Shown: piece by piece, positions 35,008 through 49,435 of the stretch
Layout: every line of letters starts with the position of its first letter
How positions within the stretch are numbered: position 1 is the stretch's first letter
DNA from: Cristatella mucedo
Lineage: Eukaryota; Bryozoa; Phylactolaemata; Cristatellidae
Reading direction: 5' to 3'
Assembly: GCA_009760855.2 (NCBI GenBank)
Contig: WPIO01000089.1
Location: 1,094,001 to 1,158,000 of the forward strand
DNA length: 64,000 bases
Position numbers and translations under genes: made by a program
Notes under the pieces: model-generated
What the model was told of the DNA's origin: nothing
Database searches by the model: none
What the model saw: the letters and a program-made list of their open reading frames with translations, nothing else

Positions 35008-38000
35008 TGGGCAGAAACATTGTTCAAGAAGCAGCTGCAGTTGAAAGGTGACTAAGTATGCACTGATGCATGCTTTGACGAAATAATAATAATGATAACA
35101 ATAATACTACATTTGTAGAGCACCAACAGAGAACGCACAGCAGTGCAGCAATTCAGATAGTCGAGTAGGTGCATTGTGCCCGTTAAATATCACAGAGAGC
35201 CGGCAAACTGTGAGGAGACGATCATTTAGCAAGCCTCGAACATGCAAGGTCACGGCCACAAGATGGGTAGGAGGATAACAGCTGTGGCTAATCTACGGCA
35301 CTGTCGGCTTTGCCCAATTGCCTGGCTCGACCTTGACCAGGCATCGCTATGGGGAGCAGTCAAACAAGTTCAAGGCTGGGCTCCTCTTTTCGAATCCAGC
35401 CGGATGCACAAATTGCTGCCACTGAAGCTGCATTTCTAGCGTCACCTCCGGAAATATAGTATCGGCTCTGGCAAACAGGGTCCGAAACCTTTACTTTTTT
35501 TTTTAAATAACAGCGATGGGATCACAGTTCTAGTGATGACAGTGCCACTTGTGAAAAAGTTAAATGCCAAGCCACTCGCACGAGCCGGCTAACGACAAGA
35601 CAGGACTCACGAGAACAGACGGCTGAAGAACGTCTTCACGCGCTCCCAGAACGAGTCGTCACTGCCCGACAGCACAACTTTTGACTTATCCTCTCTAGTG
35701 CCTGAAAGGAAGTCAAGATGCCGGGAATAAACAAGCATGATACTACTCACCATTCAATTGCATTTCCCTTTGCAGCAAAAATGCAAAGCGCCTAGAGAGA
35801 GATTGAGTACTCTGAGGGCGCTTTATCAAGTGCATTATTATTATAATCATTATTATAGCCTGATAATTTTGGTCATTATCACGTCGTTATGTGCCAGTCA
35901 GAGGCACTTGAGTCTACAAGAACTCCTGCCAGCCTTGCTGAGCGTGCCTACGTGCCAAAATTGTGCGCTCGCTCGCTCGCCTGCCTCTGAGCGACTGCGG
36001 GAAAGAAGGGAGGGAAGAAAGAAGGGAGGGAAGAAAGAAGGGAGGGAAGAAAGGCGCCCAGCGCTATTACCCCACGAATTATCGGTGATGTTGCACAGGC
36101 TGTAGATCATGAGGAACAGATAGCCGGAGGGCAGGCACAGCAAGTACCACAGGCCGTGTATCAGGCAGTAGAACTCGGTCGGATGGAGCAGGCCGGTCAG
36201 CAGGTACATGCCGACGAGCACGGCCAAATACATCGTAGAAAAATTGATGGCCGTCCCCGGGATCACCGGCGTGTAGTTGCACGGTGCCAGGGTCGACGAG
36301 TTGGGAGCAGCAAGCAGAGACAGCGCCAGCTCGGTGCTGCCCGAGCCCAGCAGGTCGGCTGTGTGCAGCGACGACGTCATGCCCACAGCAGACGAAGCGG
36401 CGCGCTCTGGCGGCTGGCAAGTCGAGCCGGCCATCTCGCCGGCCACCTGGACGGCTATGCCGATTCCGGCAGAGCACATGATTATGGCAAAGATGAACGT
36501 TAGCACTTTGGCCACCTGCAAAAGATCCGGCGGTCGCTTTTTAAGGCAGCGCACAGGTGCCAGGCACACCAGGCTGTGCACATAATCAACTGCATAAGAA
36601 ACCGTGCCTACGGGCACCACCCGACCGTCCACTACCCAGGTGGCACCATGGAACTGGCTTTTTATAGGGACCGATTAAGGGGATCGCTGGACTAGGAAAT
36701 GCATGTGAATGTACGACTGAACGGCAGTGTCTCATTGAAAGCTACAGTTTCGTTTAGCCCTCACGAATCCTGATGGGCTTCGAAAGTGCCTATGCGTTTG
36801 CGTTCGAGTGGGTGTGAGCATGCCTGTGTACGATTGTGAGCCCCATCATTCAACATGTCTCTCACCATCCGTAGGAAGTCCTCTACTAAAACCTTACTGA
36901 GCTCCGGCCAATTGGCTCGGCCCTGCCGGGGCTTAAATTGGGATTTGCAGAGGCAGGGATGTTTGCGGCATCGCAGGGTAACTGGCTAGGTGGCGAGATT
37001 AAATTTGCAATGAAACTGGCCCTCGCGAGCACTGCAGACGCTGGGAGCGCTGGCAACTCTCACAGCAGAGGGGTTGATGGAGCATTTTCACGAGGGTTGG
37101 TGAGAGGCTCGGCGATCGCAAGCGGCAGCACCAGCAACGAGTGCTGCATTGCTGGTGCGCTGCTCGCACAGCCGGAGGCCATTGCTGCACTTTACCGATG
37201 CAGGTCTGGTGGTCTACTGGAGCAGAGACACATCACGCCAGACAGACCGAATGAAGGGCCTCAGTGGAAGCGTTGCAAAATTTTCGGGATTGGTTATCCT
37301 GAGCCTAGCTCCAGGCAAGTTTTTTTCGAGGCCAACTCAGACCCTCCTCTGGGCCTTGCTATGTGACTCCTTACGGATCAAGCCTTTGGACGTCTTACGG
37401 CTCATCCACAGTTAGGTGATTACCAAACTTGTCGAACTGCTTGAGTGCACACAAAGTCCAAAAGTCAGATAGTAGAAGATCCTCGAACAAATAGACCAAG
37501 CAGAGCTCAGAGAGAGTGAAATTCGCGCTTCGGAATTCCTAGTTGAGTTCCTATACATCTAATTGGCAACCAAAATAAATCCAGTTTCATTGGAAGAAAA
37601 CTGCAGGATAACTCTTGAGAAAAACTCTCTGCTTAAACCTCGAGCTCAAAACGAATCCACAGCCCAGAACCCGCAGAGCACAGCCGATGGTCACCAGCAG
37701 ACAGCTAACAGGAGAGGTCTTGCTAACAGCGCCTCCCGCCCCAAAGACCTCGGCAGAAGAGAAGTCTGAATATGCTGCTGCAGTTCAATCGTGCAGAGCA
37801 CAGTGCTGCTGCAGCGGGGAGTCTCTAAAGTTTTCAAATCAATTGCACAGGCCTTCCAAGTACTGAATTTTAGGGTTAAATGCCATTTTTCAATTCAATG
37901 CTTTTCCGGAATTTGTCAGGCATGATGAATAATCAGAGCCGTCCAACCAATTGAGCCCCACAGAGTTAGGTATACCGTTGCTTGGCGACCAATAGGTAAC

Positions 38001-38536
38001 TTAGTTTCGGAATTGCAGAGAGCAATCTTAGAAATTCAGTCATTTACACAATGGCTGGCACTGTATAAAATAGAATGTATAACGGTCGTCCGAATAACCC
38101 AACTCAGAGAAAATATCTCAGCTGCAAACTCCCGATGATAATAATAGACCATCTACCCTCATCAACCCCTTCGTGGATTGCAGCAGCGTGTCTTTGATTA
38201 GCCGTCAGCCGGAGATGGGTTTAACTACTGGTTCAGCTGAGGTAAAATGGCTTGTCTGCAAGATCATTTTTGTAAGCTAACACCGGCACAGAAGTTGACT
38301 TTGACTGGCTGAAAATAGGCTGCAGCTGACTTTTGAGAGCTGAACAATAAGTAGAACTTAAAGCCGTCAATGACCAGTTTCATTCATGCTCTGCAGCTCG
38401 GTATCGTTGAATTGAATGCCTGTGATTAATTAATAAAGGCTACACTATCTCTGCTCTTTGCATGGTCATGGAATAAGGAGTGTAGCATTACAAACTGGTT
38501 CAAGTTGCATACCAGAATCGCGTATCCCACGTAAGA

Positions 38537-38577
<41 letters not shown>

Positions 38578-41500
38578 GTAAAGTGCCTAGAGATTCAGTT
38601 CTCTGAGGGCACTATAAACAAATTCTTAGTACTATTGTTGTTATTATTATTACTATCGAGGTGCTTCAAAGCTGTCCATAGCGACTTGACAAGTTACAAG
38701 GGTCCTCGATGAGCGGCTGTGGAATCAATAGGGTTACCAGAAGCACGACTTTCAGCAGCACTCGCTACCTTGCCTCATCGTAGATAAGCCAGTGTTGCTG
38801 GTCTGCGGGGCTGGCAATAAACCGGACTCTAACTTCATCTTAGCTTGATGCGACTACAAGCAAGCAGGCCTCTCCGACTGATCAAACAAGCAATGCTTAC
38901 CCAAAGCTGTGTGTCGCCCGGAAGCTTCAAACAAATAAATCCATATCCAGCGATGATGACCAACATGATTATTATGGTAGCTGCGGCAGGTATACCCCAA
39001 CCATACTCGAGACCACCTGCAACAAAAGTCAGCATTAAAGAAAACGTCCAGCAACGTGCTAATCGGAAACAAAACTCGCTGACATTAAAGCAATCAGACC
39101 GACATTTTTGCTTAAGCCACCCTGCTGGCATATTCTGCAGAAGCAAATTTCCCAAGACGATCAAATGAATAGCTAAAGCAACTGCTTCGAAGACAACATG
39201 GAGGAACTGCAAAAAAATCAACTAGCTCCTTAGTTCTGTCGCGGCTAGATTGTTGTTATTCCCTTTTGGCTGAGCTACCAAAGAAAGCAACTAGGCCACT
39301 GCAGCTGGCTATGAATATGGCTGCAAGGCTAGTTTTCAAGTCCCACATGTTTGACCACGAGTCTCCTTTGCTAAAAGAGCTAGGATGGCTGCCTGTTGAT
39401 CAACGGATAGAGAGCAAAGTACTTAAACTGATCCACAAGGCCTGCCACGGTTTAGCTCCTCCATACCTAGCTGAACCGCTGCACCAGTTTCAGCCTCCTC
39501 GTGCAACCAGATCCTGTATGGACAATATATTAGCTGTTCCATTCCTCGGCTTAAAGACCGTTGGCAACAGAAGCTTTAGCTCTGCAGGTCCTCGACTGTT
39601 GAACTCGCTTCCACAATTCTTAAGCAACGACAGCGACTCTCCTGCTGCCGAATGTGGCTCATCCTTTTCAGTGGTCATGAGCTGTTACTTCCATGCTACT
39701 CACTACTTCAACTGCTCTCCTGACTCTGCTATGCTACCCACTTTCTCTTTGTTGCATGAGATGAAGTCTGTTGGCTACCGAATGAGTACCGAAAGCCGCT
39801 TAGGCTGTGAATGCACTACACAAAACTCTCCTGCGTAATGCCCACATAGTCTTTATGGGTTTGTGGAGTTACGGTCAGAGATACATTTCATTGCATTGCA
39901 CACAGCAAGTGACTCAGAAAACTTGTTGATATGGTTCATCCCATGACAACCACGAAGAGTAAATGTGCCTTTCCTGTCTCAGATCATGTTTGATTGCTCT
40001 GTGCATGTGTCTCCATCGTTAACCCAACAAAGCCACAAACACCAAGTGGGTGCTGCAATCCAGACTTTTCTACATATACTCAAAGCCTAGGCAGCTTTCG
40101 GTGGGCATAGCCTAGCCAGCCGACTGTAACTGATACAACAAAAAGAACGATAGCTGAGTCTTGAGCGCCGTAGCAGCATAGGACGACTGAAAATGATGTG
40201 CATGAGTTCGGTGGAGATGAAAGGATGTTGCATGGTTGATTATTGCCATGCTATAGAATAAACTAGCATACACTAGTTCCCTATTCATGAAGACTGAGCT
40301 GTGCAGCGATACATAAACCTGAATGCGTGAATGCTGCCAGCAACAAGGTTAGCATCTAGAATATTTAAGCTCTCCGTCTACCTTTCTCCCCTCTTTTACT
40401 CCTTCACTTCCTTTTTATCTCTACCCCCTCTCTGTCTAGAGCTTGTCTGTCTGTCTGTCTTTCTTTTCCTCTTTCTCTTTCTCCCTCAACTTACTCTGTT
40501 CGAATTCCATTCTAAAGAACTATCTTCTGTATTCAAGTATTTCGGTAATGTTTCTTTCTATGCTATATGGTCTATTTCGGATTTTTTGTAACTGAAATTC
40601 AAAAGTTCACTTCCATGGCAAGGTCTTACTCCAGCCGTGGTTTGGTCCAGGTGACCCCCCCATAAGTACTGAATGCAATGATCTACAAAAATACGCATTC
40701 TTTTATAATTTAAGAGTACTAATTCAGACCATCAGCTGCAGATTATCAGTACAAGTATAAATTCACACAAGATTCTGTCATTCAAGAAAATAGTTACATG
40801 TGTTTAGGCGAGCAAAGGATGAAGCTGCATAGACTATGCTGCTTTATATAAGTATTTCATGGAAGAAATACTACTGCTGCCCTCCCACGATTAGCTAGTT
40901 CTGTGCCATACCGAATTATAAGGCAACACTGTTCTGCACAACTGTTAATGTACAGAGCTTAGAATAGGGTGTGAGACATTTGAGATTTTTCCCGAACATC
41001 CATTATTTGGCTTCTTCTCAAACGATGCTTGATGAAAAGCGATCGTAGGATATTCGACAATATACTCTATTTTTGAGAGATACCCAGGTAGACTGCTATT
41101 AAACAGAAAGAGGGGGAGAGAGAGGGGGAGGGAGATGAAACAGAGACAGTTGAGAGATGCATTTTGTACTCGGTCTACTCTTTCTCTCTCTCTCCCCGGC
41201 TCTCTCCTCTTTTTAGGCTGATCCGAGTAAAAGTGTGTGAGCTATGCCTTCTGCATCGGATGCAAACCATCACCATGTTGGGGGGGCAGTGACGGCTCAT
41301 GCTTAGGCCCCACCTGAACGCTATCAGCTTACCCTTCCTTGCATTTTCCTCTCGACCTCTGATGGCTTTCAGTGGGGGAGTTCAAGGAGGCACCACCCCT
41401 CCTCAGACTTGATGATGTTTTGCATGAGATGCAGAAAGCACAGCTTTACAGAAGCACACATTTACTCTGACCACTCCTAAAAGTAACCCCTCTCCATTTC

Positions 41501-44500
41501 AATCCGTGAGCTTCCATTTAACCACGACACTGCCCTCGAACTGACAGCAATATCTGCTCGGACACTGCCTTAAATACACAGCTTTAGTTTGGATCTTTCC
41601 TCTTATGAAAGCTTAAAGAGCAACAACGGTGCAGATCTGCAAAATTACCCGAGATGACGAGAACTGTCATGGACGGCGTAATGAGGGTAGAGAATATGAG
41701 AAGGCCCTGGTAAAGGAGGAACAGTATGCTGATGTTGTTGTTGCAAGCTCGTGCTAGCTCCCACTGCTGTAGGAGCAGCACCTGATTGGCCAGGGTTGAC
41801 GGGATCCAGCGGCGACGCTGTTTGTAGAACTCCTCAAACTCTTCCGGGCAGTGTGTGCCGTCCACGGCGACTGCGCTATACTCGAGCCTCCAGCCGGCTT
41901 GCACCTGCGCGAAGGCAGCCGCACAAGCATTGATAGCCACCAGTGCACCAATGAAAGATGGCCGGTGCATGGAGCATCCAGATGCCGCTGCTTGAAGCGA
42001 CTGCTCGAGAAGACCGAGACCCGAACGGCAGTGGCGGTCACAAGGTGCAAGTGTGACACCTACCATTAGAGTGCACAGCCATCTGTCCTCACCCATGTCC
42101 TTCGTGAGGAACTCGGACGCTTGATTGACTTTGGATGCGTACAGGGGTACCACCTGACGCAGGGCCTTCATTCTGTACACGCTGAAGCAGCCCGGGCAGC
42201 AGAGAACCGTTCCCAGTACGTGCTCAGCTGCCTACAGCGTGCCAGTGACACCGCGGCTAGGGTGTTTAACGACCGGAAGCTGACATGCAAGCCGGACACA
42301 GTGGCACCGGCACATGAGCTCAAACACAATCAGGCACCGGGCATCAACGACAGAAGCATATGCACACGCTGGTATGGAGAGAGAGAGAATATTCTTATCG
42401 AATTCTTACCGAAAATAAAGGCAAAATCTAGAATCAGCTAGTAATGCAGTCCTTTCAGCAGGATCCCAATACATACTCAGACTCCTCAACAATCGGGTGC
42501 TCAAATTATGCGACCCCAAAACGAGCTCCATGAATGGATCTCTAGGCACCACAGTGGCATTTTTAGGTGCCGTAATGTGCACCGAGGCTTGCTAATGCAA
42601 CAGGCAAGTTCCGATTATGTACCCACACGTATCTCATTCTGTAACTTATCCAAGCATTAAAGACGAAGTGAGCGTTATGAAGTGAAGTTGTCTTTAGAGC
42701 ACTCAAAGCCTAGGCAGCTTTTATCAATGTTCATACGTTGACGAAAAGACTTCAGATCGAGAAATAAAGACCTAGCAATAGCACAGCTGAGAGTCACTGG
42801 GTCAGGCGAGGAAGTTAGCAGCATGGTAGAAATGGCTGCTCAGGACGGCTGAAGAAGATATGCCTCAGCCGGTAGCAGGAGAGAGAATGTCGTTGCAAAC
42901 GAATTGGAGGAGTGAGTTCCACAGTGTACGATTTATTTTGCAAGACCTGTTTAAAGCTTATCCATTTGCTGTTTGACTATAGAGCTTAAGAAATCACGTA
43001 CTTATGGACATCTGAACACTTATCGCTTCAGGCTGGGTCTGCCACGCCGTTGGCTGTGTTAGATATGCTGACGGCTAGTAAACTGCATATTAGTTATGAT
43101 CGTTCATACCTACTATCAGTTCGTTATCGTAGTTCAAATGCGCGCCTAGAGAGAGATTGAGTTCTCTGAGGGCGCTTTATCAAGTGTATTATTATTATTA
43201 TCATTATTCCTAGATGTTATTGCTGTTGCTAAAATCTGTGAATTGTGTGTTAACAAAAGAAAAGCACCCCGGATCCGATGCCGTTACTGGGGCCGCAAGC
43301 TGAGACACCGCATTTTTGAGGGGAGCAAAGTACCCCCTCGGTTGATTTTTCTAGCACTGTCGCGAACCGCTCAGAGCGTTCTTGCTCAAGCATTACTGTG
43401 AATCTCTCTAACTTGGTGATAATCAGACCTTCTATAACTCCGGCGGCCCATTTTATTGCTTGTCTTTGGAATCCTTGCTTAATGTGCCATAACCCCCCCC
43501 CCCTATTAATAAGTGACCTTATTTCTGAAAAAGGTCCCGACTTGCTCGCCTTGACTAGTACTTGGCTAAAATCAGTAAACTGCCCGGCAAATAAAGACGT
43601 AACCTCGACTGGGTTCTCTTTCTTTCACATTCCTAGATCTATCAAAACTGGAGGTGGAGTCACTATTCTCAAACTCTCGAACTCCGATTTCAAGCTGTTT
43701 GCAATACCCTCGAAGCAGCCTTTCGAATATATTGTCTTAATTTCACTCGACAAGAGGCAACAGATGGCAGCAGTAGGCTATCGCCTACCAGGTACCAGTT
43801 CCTTCTTTATCTCAGACTACACTTATCTCATTTCGACTCAGACACATTGGTCAGCATCTGCAGAGGCTTAATGACACGTAATTCAGTAGCCCTGTCGACA
43901 TCGAGTCAGAGTCCAGACTTGCCTCGAGAGAACTGAGCAAGCTAAAAAAGACCTTAACCAGACTTACTGGTATAAACTAATACGAATCAAAATATAAGTC
44001 TTTTGTGAGCGATGGAAGAAAACTGAATCTTCATTCAGGCGCTTAATAATTTGCTGCAAGAGAAGCAACCACCGATAGTTAATCGCAATCCTGCTTAGAC
44101 AAGCCTGCACAAGCACACGTGATCGCAATGGTTAGGCTGAAATGGCCGCTGGTTAGTAAGAGCCTGGTTAGAAGCATGCACTGAATTCTGCTTGGGTAAG
44201 AAAAGCATCCAGCAAAAAACTTGACTGGGGCGCTAGAAAATAAAGCATATCGCTCGTGCCCTTTGCCCTTCAGGTTTAGTTTCATAATGCATAAGCACAG
44301 ACAGGGACAATTCACTCGGAGAGAGCAAAACCTGCGTGGTATGGGTAGGCTTTCAGCTTCTATTTGAACGGCGTCTAATCATGCAATGATGTGACTTCAA
44401 CCAGTGGTGAGCTACAGGCTTTAGGAACAGTATCACTGGAGGCACGACCTCCAATAAGAAATCTGAAGTTAGTTGAGGGCACATTTAATCAACCCGTGAC

Positions 44501-45128
44501 GAGGTGGTGCAACTACAGGCCTTACTTAAACTAATTCAGATAGTTGGCAGCAGCAAGAGAATGAAAGCACTTAAAAGAGAGTGATAGAATCTTCTTCAAG
44601 TCGATAGGCTGCTTGATAGGCAGCCAGTGGAGATTGGTGAGCTTCGATATAATATGGCGGTTGCCACCTTCACGAAATAAATGCAAGTTGTGGACAGGGA
44701 TAAAATATGAAAATTAGCGGCCTCTGGAATAAAAAATGTCAATACCAAGCAGTCATCTAATGTGATACATAAATTATAAGCACGCAACGATGGTCAAACT
44801 ACAGCAGCTCCAAGAAGGAGAATAACACCAATTGCTTCCAGTCGCACGTTTAGGGAGGTTCCACCGTTTAGCACATGGCTGCAGAGCTTTTGAAAGCACA
44901 AATAGCAGCACAACTGCAACAATAATGTGGCTGCTGCTACCTGCACGACAGATAAGCACAGGTCGTGGACAGGGATACAAATAGCAGCAAAACCATAACA
45001 AGCTGAAGGTGAGAAGGGCCCACAAAAAGACAGATGGATGTGGTCCCTGAGATGGGCAAAATGGCAGTGCATGCTAGTGAAGTGACATTCACACATGCGC
45101 AGACACACACACAGACACACACGCGCAC

Positions 45129-45176
<48 letters not shown>

Positions 45177-47610
45177 ACATATACGCACACATACACATAC
45201 ACACACACAGGCAACACATACACACATACATGCTTAGGCATAAATTCACGCGAGCGCCGTAAGCAAGCCAAGTGGGGTAGCCACACGTGTCCCAAATGCT
45301 CGTGTGCATGTACAAACACACACTCATGCATGCATGCCACAGAAAAAATACATGCATTTGCATACACTGACTCACATACTCATCCTAACGAACAGGCGCC
45401 CGTGAGCACAAGCATACACATGCACACATGCCAACACAAAAACGTGCAGAGAGAGAAGTGAGAGAGACTTATTCCCAATTAAATGCTTGGGTCGCAAGGT
45501 GATGTGACAGACCAAACTATCTTGGTCTCATTGAAAAGCCAATCGAGCATCCACGTCCTTATGCTGCAGCTAAGGCACAAAGGAGCTTTAATTTGCACCA
45601 AGTGAAGTTCGATGCGCAAGAAGACAACAGAATGTTCAGCCTCTGCCTCACGTATTTCCTGCTCACACTGCCTCGAATGAGCAATCCCTTAACAGAAATG
45701 ATAAGCGGTTTCAATGCATACTGGCTTTATTACTAAGGAAAGGTGCAAGTGAGGTTACATCATTGAGATTTGGAAGGCCATTTTAAAACACGGGGGGGGC
45801 CAAATCCAGCATCCACAATGCCAAAGCAGCAGTTTAAAGCCGAGTAGCCTACATATTCAAAGCAGCTTCCGTCTCCATAACTGATGACTGACCGTCACAG
45901 ATCACTATTGCATTATGCTGAACCAGAAGACTACTTGCCTGCTCCCTGCTTACTGCACTTGCAAAGTGCATAGAAAAAGATTTAGCTCCCGGAGGGTGCT
46001 ATGTAAATGTATTAGTATTATTACAATGACTATTATCGACGTTAAAAACCGACGAAGCAGATCACGACGTCACGGCAGTTAATGGAAAATTAACTAGATC
46101 AAGCAGAAAAAAGGCCAGCAAAGATGCTGCCAGCAAAATCTACTTGGGCTGGTGCAGATGCCGCCCAGTGTGGGCTTACCTTTTGAAACCAGTGTCCAAT
46201 TGCATAATCAAATATTTGATACCACACGACCGGTCCAGAGCCCATCGGGTAAGTACGAGCGCAGACTGCTCCAACGTCTGTATTTCTCATCATGAGGTCG
46301 AGTAGCACTTCGACGGAGTCGCGATTAAACTTCACATCTGCATCAGTGGTGAGGATAAACGACTCCATGTCATCATCGCGTCTGTCACCTAAGGAAAGAG
46401 AGACTGCCTGACTACTCAGACAAAAACTGTATGACTGCCTGCCTGCTCAGCATCTGTCGTCAGCTGACTAGCCACTAGCCGAGCTTCAGCTTTCTCAGCC
46501 CCGCCCCCTGTGTTGTGCTTAAGCTCCACGCCCGATCATGGACGTCATATACACAACAATGCACACTAGCACCGGTCATATAATAATAAGTCACTTGCAT
46601 AGCACTTTAGAAAACTTTATGTGAGCCGTAATGGCTCACTAGGTAAGGCGGTTGCTTTTCACGACCTCGGTCCCGAGGTCGTGGGTTCGAATCTTGAAGG
46701 TGGGCGATCCTTTATTGCCACTGCAAGCGGTGGTGATTGCCACAAAGGCTCTTCTGCTGCTATTCAAAAAGAAGCCGTTAAATCAGATAGCCTTTATTTA
46801 TTTATTTATTATTTAAAACCAAATCTCTCTTCGGGTTACTTTACAGCTAACGGCAAAAGAATAAATAACCAAGGTTTAGCGACAACAGCACTCACAACGT
46901 CCAGTCTACAGAATGGGGCAAATAGAATACAGCCCCTCAAAGTAATAATAATAATAATGACAATAGTAATAACAATAATAGTATGCTTGATAAAGTATTC
47001 TCAGAGAACTCAATCTCTGTCTAGGCACTTTACATTTGCTGCAAAGGAAACACGATCGAATGGCAACATGGTTAGGGGTGACATGCACAGGATCAGCATG
47101 TACATTAAAAACATTCGTGATATATACATGTCTATGTGAGTGTGTGTGTGTGCGCGCGCACACTCGTGCGTGCGTGCATGCGTGCGCACGTGTGTGTGTG
47201 TGTGTGTGTATGTGAGTGCATTTATATTTATATACAGATGCATACAAATGGGGACAAGGGAGCCTTTCCCCACCCAACTGCGAGGCAGCGACCTAGGCCA
47301 CTACTTATTCCTACACCCCTACGTCATCAACGGCACAATGATGAGGCCTTAACTCCACTCAACGAGCTATTGCCGAGTTCATGTTGAATAAACACTGTTA
47401 TTTTGCGCTATAGTTTTTCATTAGCAGTGGGTAAGGCCGCTTCCACACGAAAATTGAGCAGGTCTTTCAGCCCCAACATAAAAACTTCACAGGTCTTGCC
47501 ACTTTAGTTGAACAAATGTGGCCAGCAGCCTAAAGCGACCGTGGCAATGGTACCAATATAGCAAGAAGATAAGGTGCGCCTCGCCTGCGGCCAGAGGTGT
47601 GACTTTGCAT

Positions 47611-47691
<81 letters not shown>

Positions 47692-49249
47692 AAAGATGGG
47701 GCCAGTGCATGGCATGCAGGGGGGCAAGTGCTGAGAGCCTGCGGTTGTAGCAGCTGCGGATCCCCACCCGCGTTTGCTGACCCAAGGCTGAAGCTAAAGA
47801 GTCACCCGGCATGCCGGCAGCAGCCAGAGCAGGCGAGCTTGCGGGCAGCTGAAGGTACCCTCGAGTATGTAGTCGAGCACCATGGACATGTACATGATCT
47901 GGCTCCAGCGCTTCTTGTTCTTCACCTGCCAGAAGTCGGATGAGCACGCTGCTGAGGAGAAAATTCGAGGAGAGGCAGCCCACATCCGCCGGCAGCAGAG
48001 TAGGTAGTGCCCAGGAGAGCAAGAGAGTGTGCCCCCTCACCGACCTTGAGGTTATCCTTCAGGTGAATGCAGAAGCGCATGCCGCCTGACGACGTCCCCG
48101 GCTGCCCGGCGCCCGGCAGCTGCCAGTTCAAAGTCATCCCGTACGGGGTGGAGATTTTCGTGCAGTGCATGAGCTGCACTCCTGTAAGGCACCATGCGCA
48201 GGGCAGAGTTAGCGCAGCGGTGCTGAGGTGGATCTCGGACCGCTGCTCTCAATTTGAGCGGCAGAGAGCTTGCGAGCCACCGGAGACGACGAGCGCTCCA
48301 ACAAATAGAGGCCAAATCGTTCCGGCGACAGCAACCGCCAGAGCGACAGCGACAGGCCGAGCAATGGGCGCATCGGCAAACCCTCGCTGTCAGTCGCTGC
48401 CAGTATATGCAAACTAAAGCCCGGCGGTTGGTGCCAGCACTCGCCGTCGCGCCTGCCTCTGGCTGCCTCGGCCGCTAGGCGATGCGGCGTGCTGTAGGCT
48501 GTGGCAGCGGCTGCCAAGGAAAATTCTAGCACAGCCGGGTGGGTAGGGATGCCGCTGGCTGTGTACAGCAGCAGCCGCCTACCCAGCGTGCGGCCGACGA
48601 GCGAGACGAGCTGCAACGCAAACTCTGTCAGCTTCTTGCCCTTGATGCCGTTGTCGAAGAAAATGTGCGCCTCAAAGTTGCGGCGCTGCAGCTGCGCGCT
48701 GTTGACGGCTGCCAGGGAGACGAGCAGCTGCTCCATTTCGTGCTCCTCCTAAAGAGAGCTCGACGAAAAAGCAGTGGCTACCGTGAGTCACCGGCGCAGG
48801 CCATCGGTAGCGATGCAGCCACGAGGGCAACCGTCAGGGAGCAAGTTGCCCTCAACAAACAGCTGAACCCCAGGCGCTGCCCAGAGGCAGCTGAGCATAA
48901 GACGCTCTTGTTTTGAATGGGCTTCCTGCAAGACGAACGGCAGCTCTCGCAGTGGAGCTGAACCCAGCTCTGATAGCAGCTAGCAGTTCCATCTGTAGCT
49001 TGAAGCACAGGACATGTGCTGCCCAGTCAGCTGCCTGCCAGAGCGACTTCGGCCATCTGCCACCTTGCCGGAATTCATGCAGCTTAGGCCAACCTACCCA
49101 CCAAGTTCAGTGGCAAGCAGGAATGCTACTCAAAAGACTGCTAGTCGGTCTAATCGGGTAACACAATTAGACTCGATGAACAATCTTTGTATAATACTAA
49201 AAGTGGTGAGTGCACTCTAGGATAAGTAATCTTAACCGGAAAAAGTAGA

Positions 49250-49291
<42 letters not shown>

Positions 49292-49357
49292 CTTTGTCTG
49301 TTTTTATGGAGAATACATACATACATACATATAGGAGCATATATTATGCATACGTGT

Positions 49358-49435
<78 letters not shown>

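Noticed and set aside
36938-37366. 142-codon plus-strand frame
   Set aside because: No domain, lies antisense within CHS intron 12, composition explained by GC-rich intron.
44937-45375. Cys/Val-rich frames of up to 193 codons
   Set aside because: Translation of the AC/TG microsatellite in intron 9.
46621-46740. tRNA-like sequence with A and B boxes
   Set aside because: It is the head of SINE S1: no intact acceptor stem and it is followed by the SINE body and tail, so not a tRNA gene.
47504-48040. A 178-codon minus-strand frame over exon 8 (reads LLAGEEQEALEPDHV...)
   Set aside because: It is the wrong frame across exon 8; the correct frame gives KRWSQIMYM. Much of it is the translated GA microsatellite.
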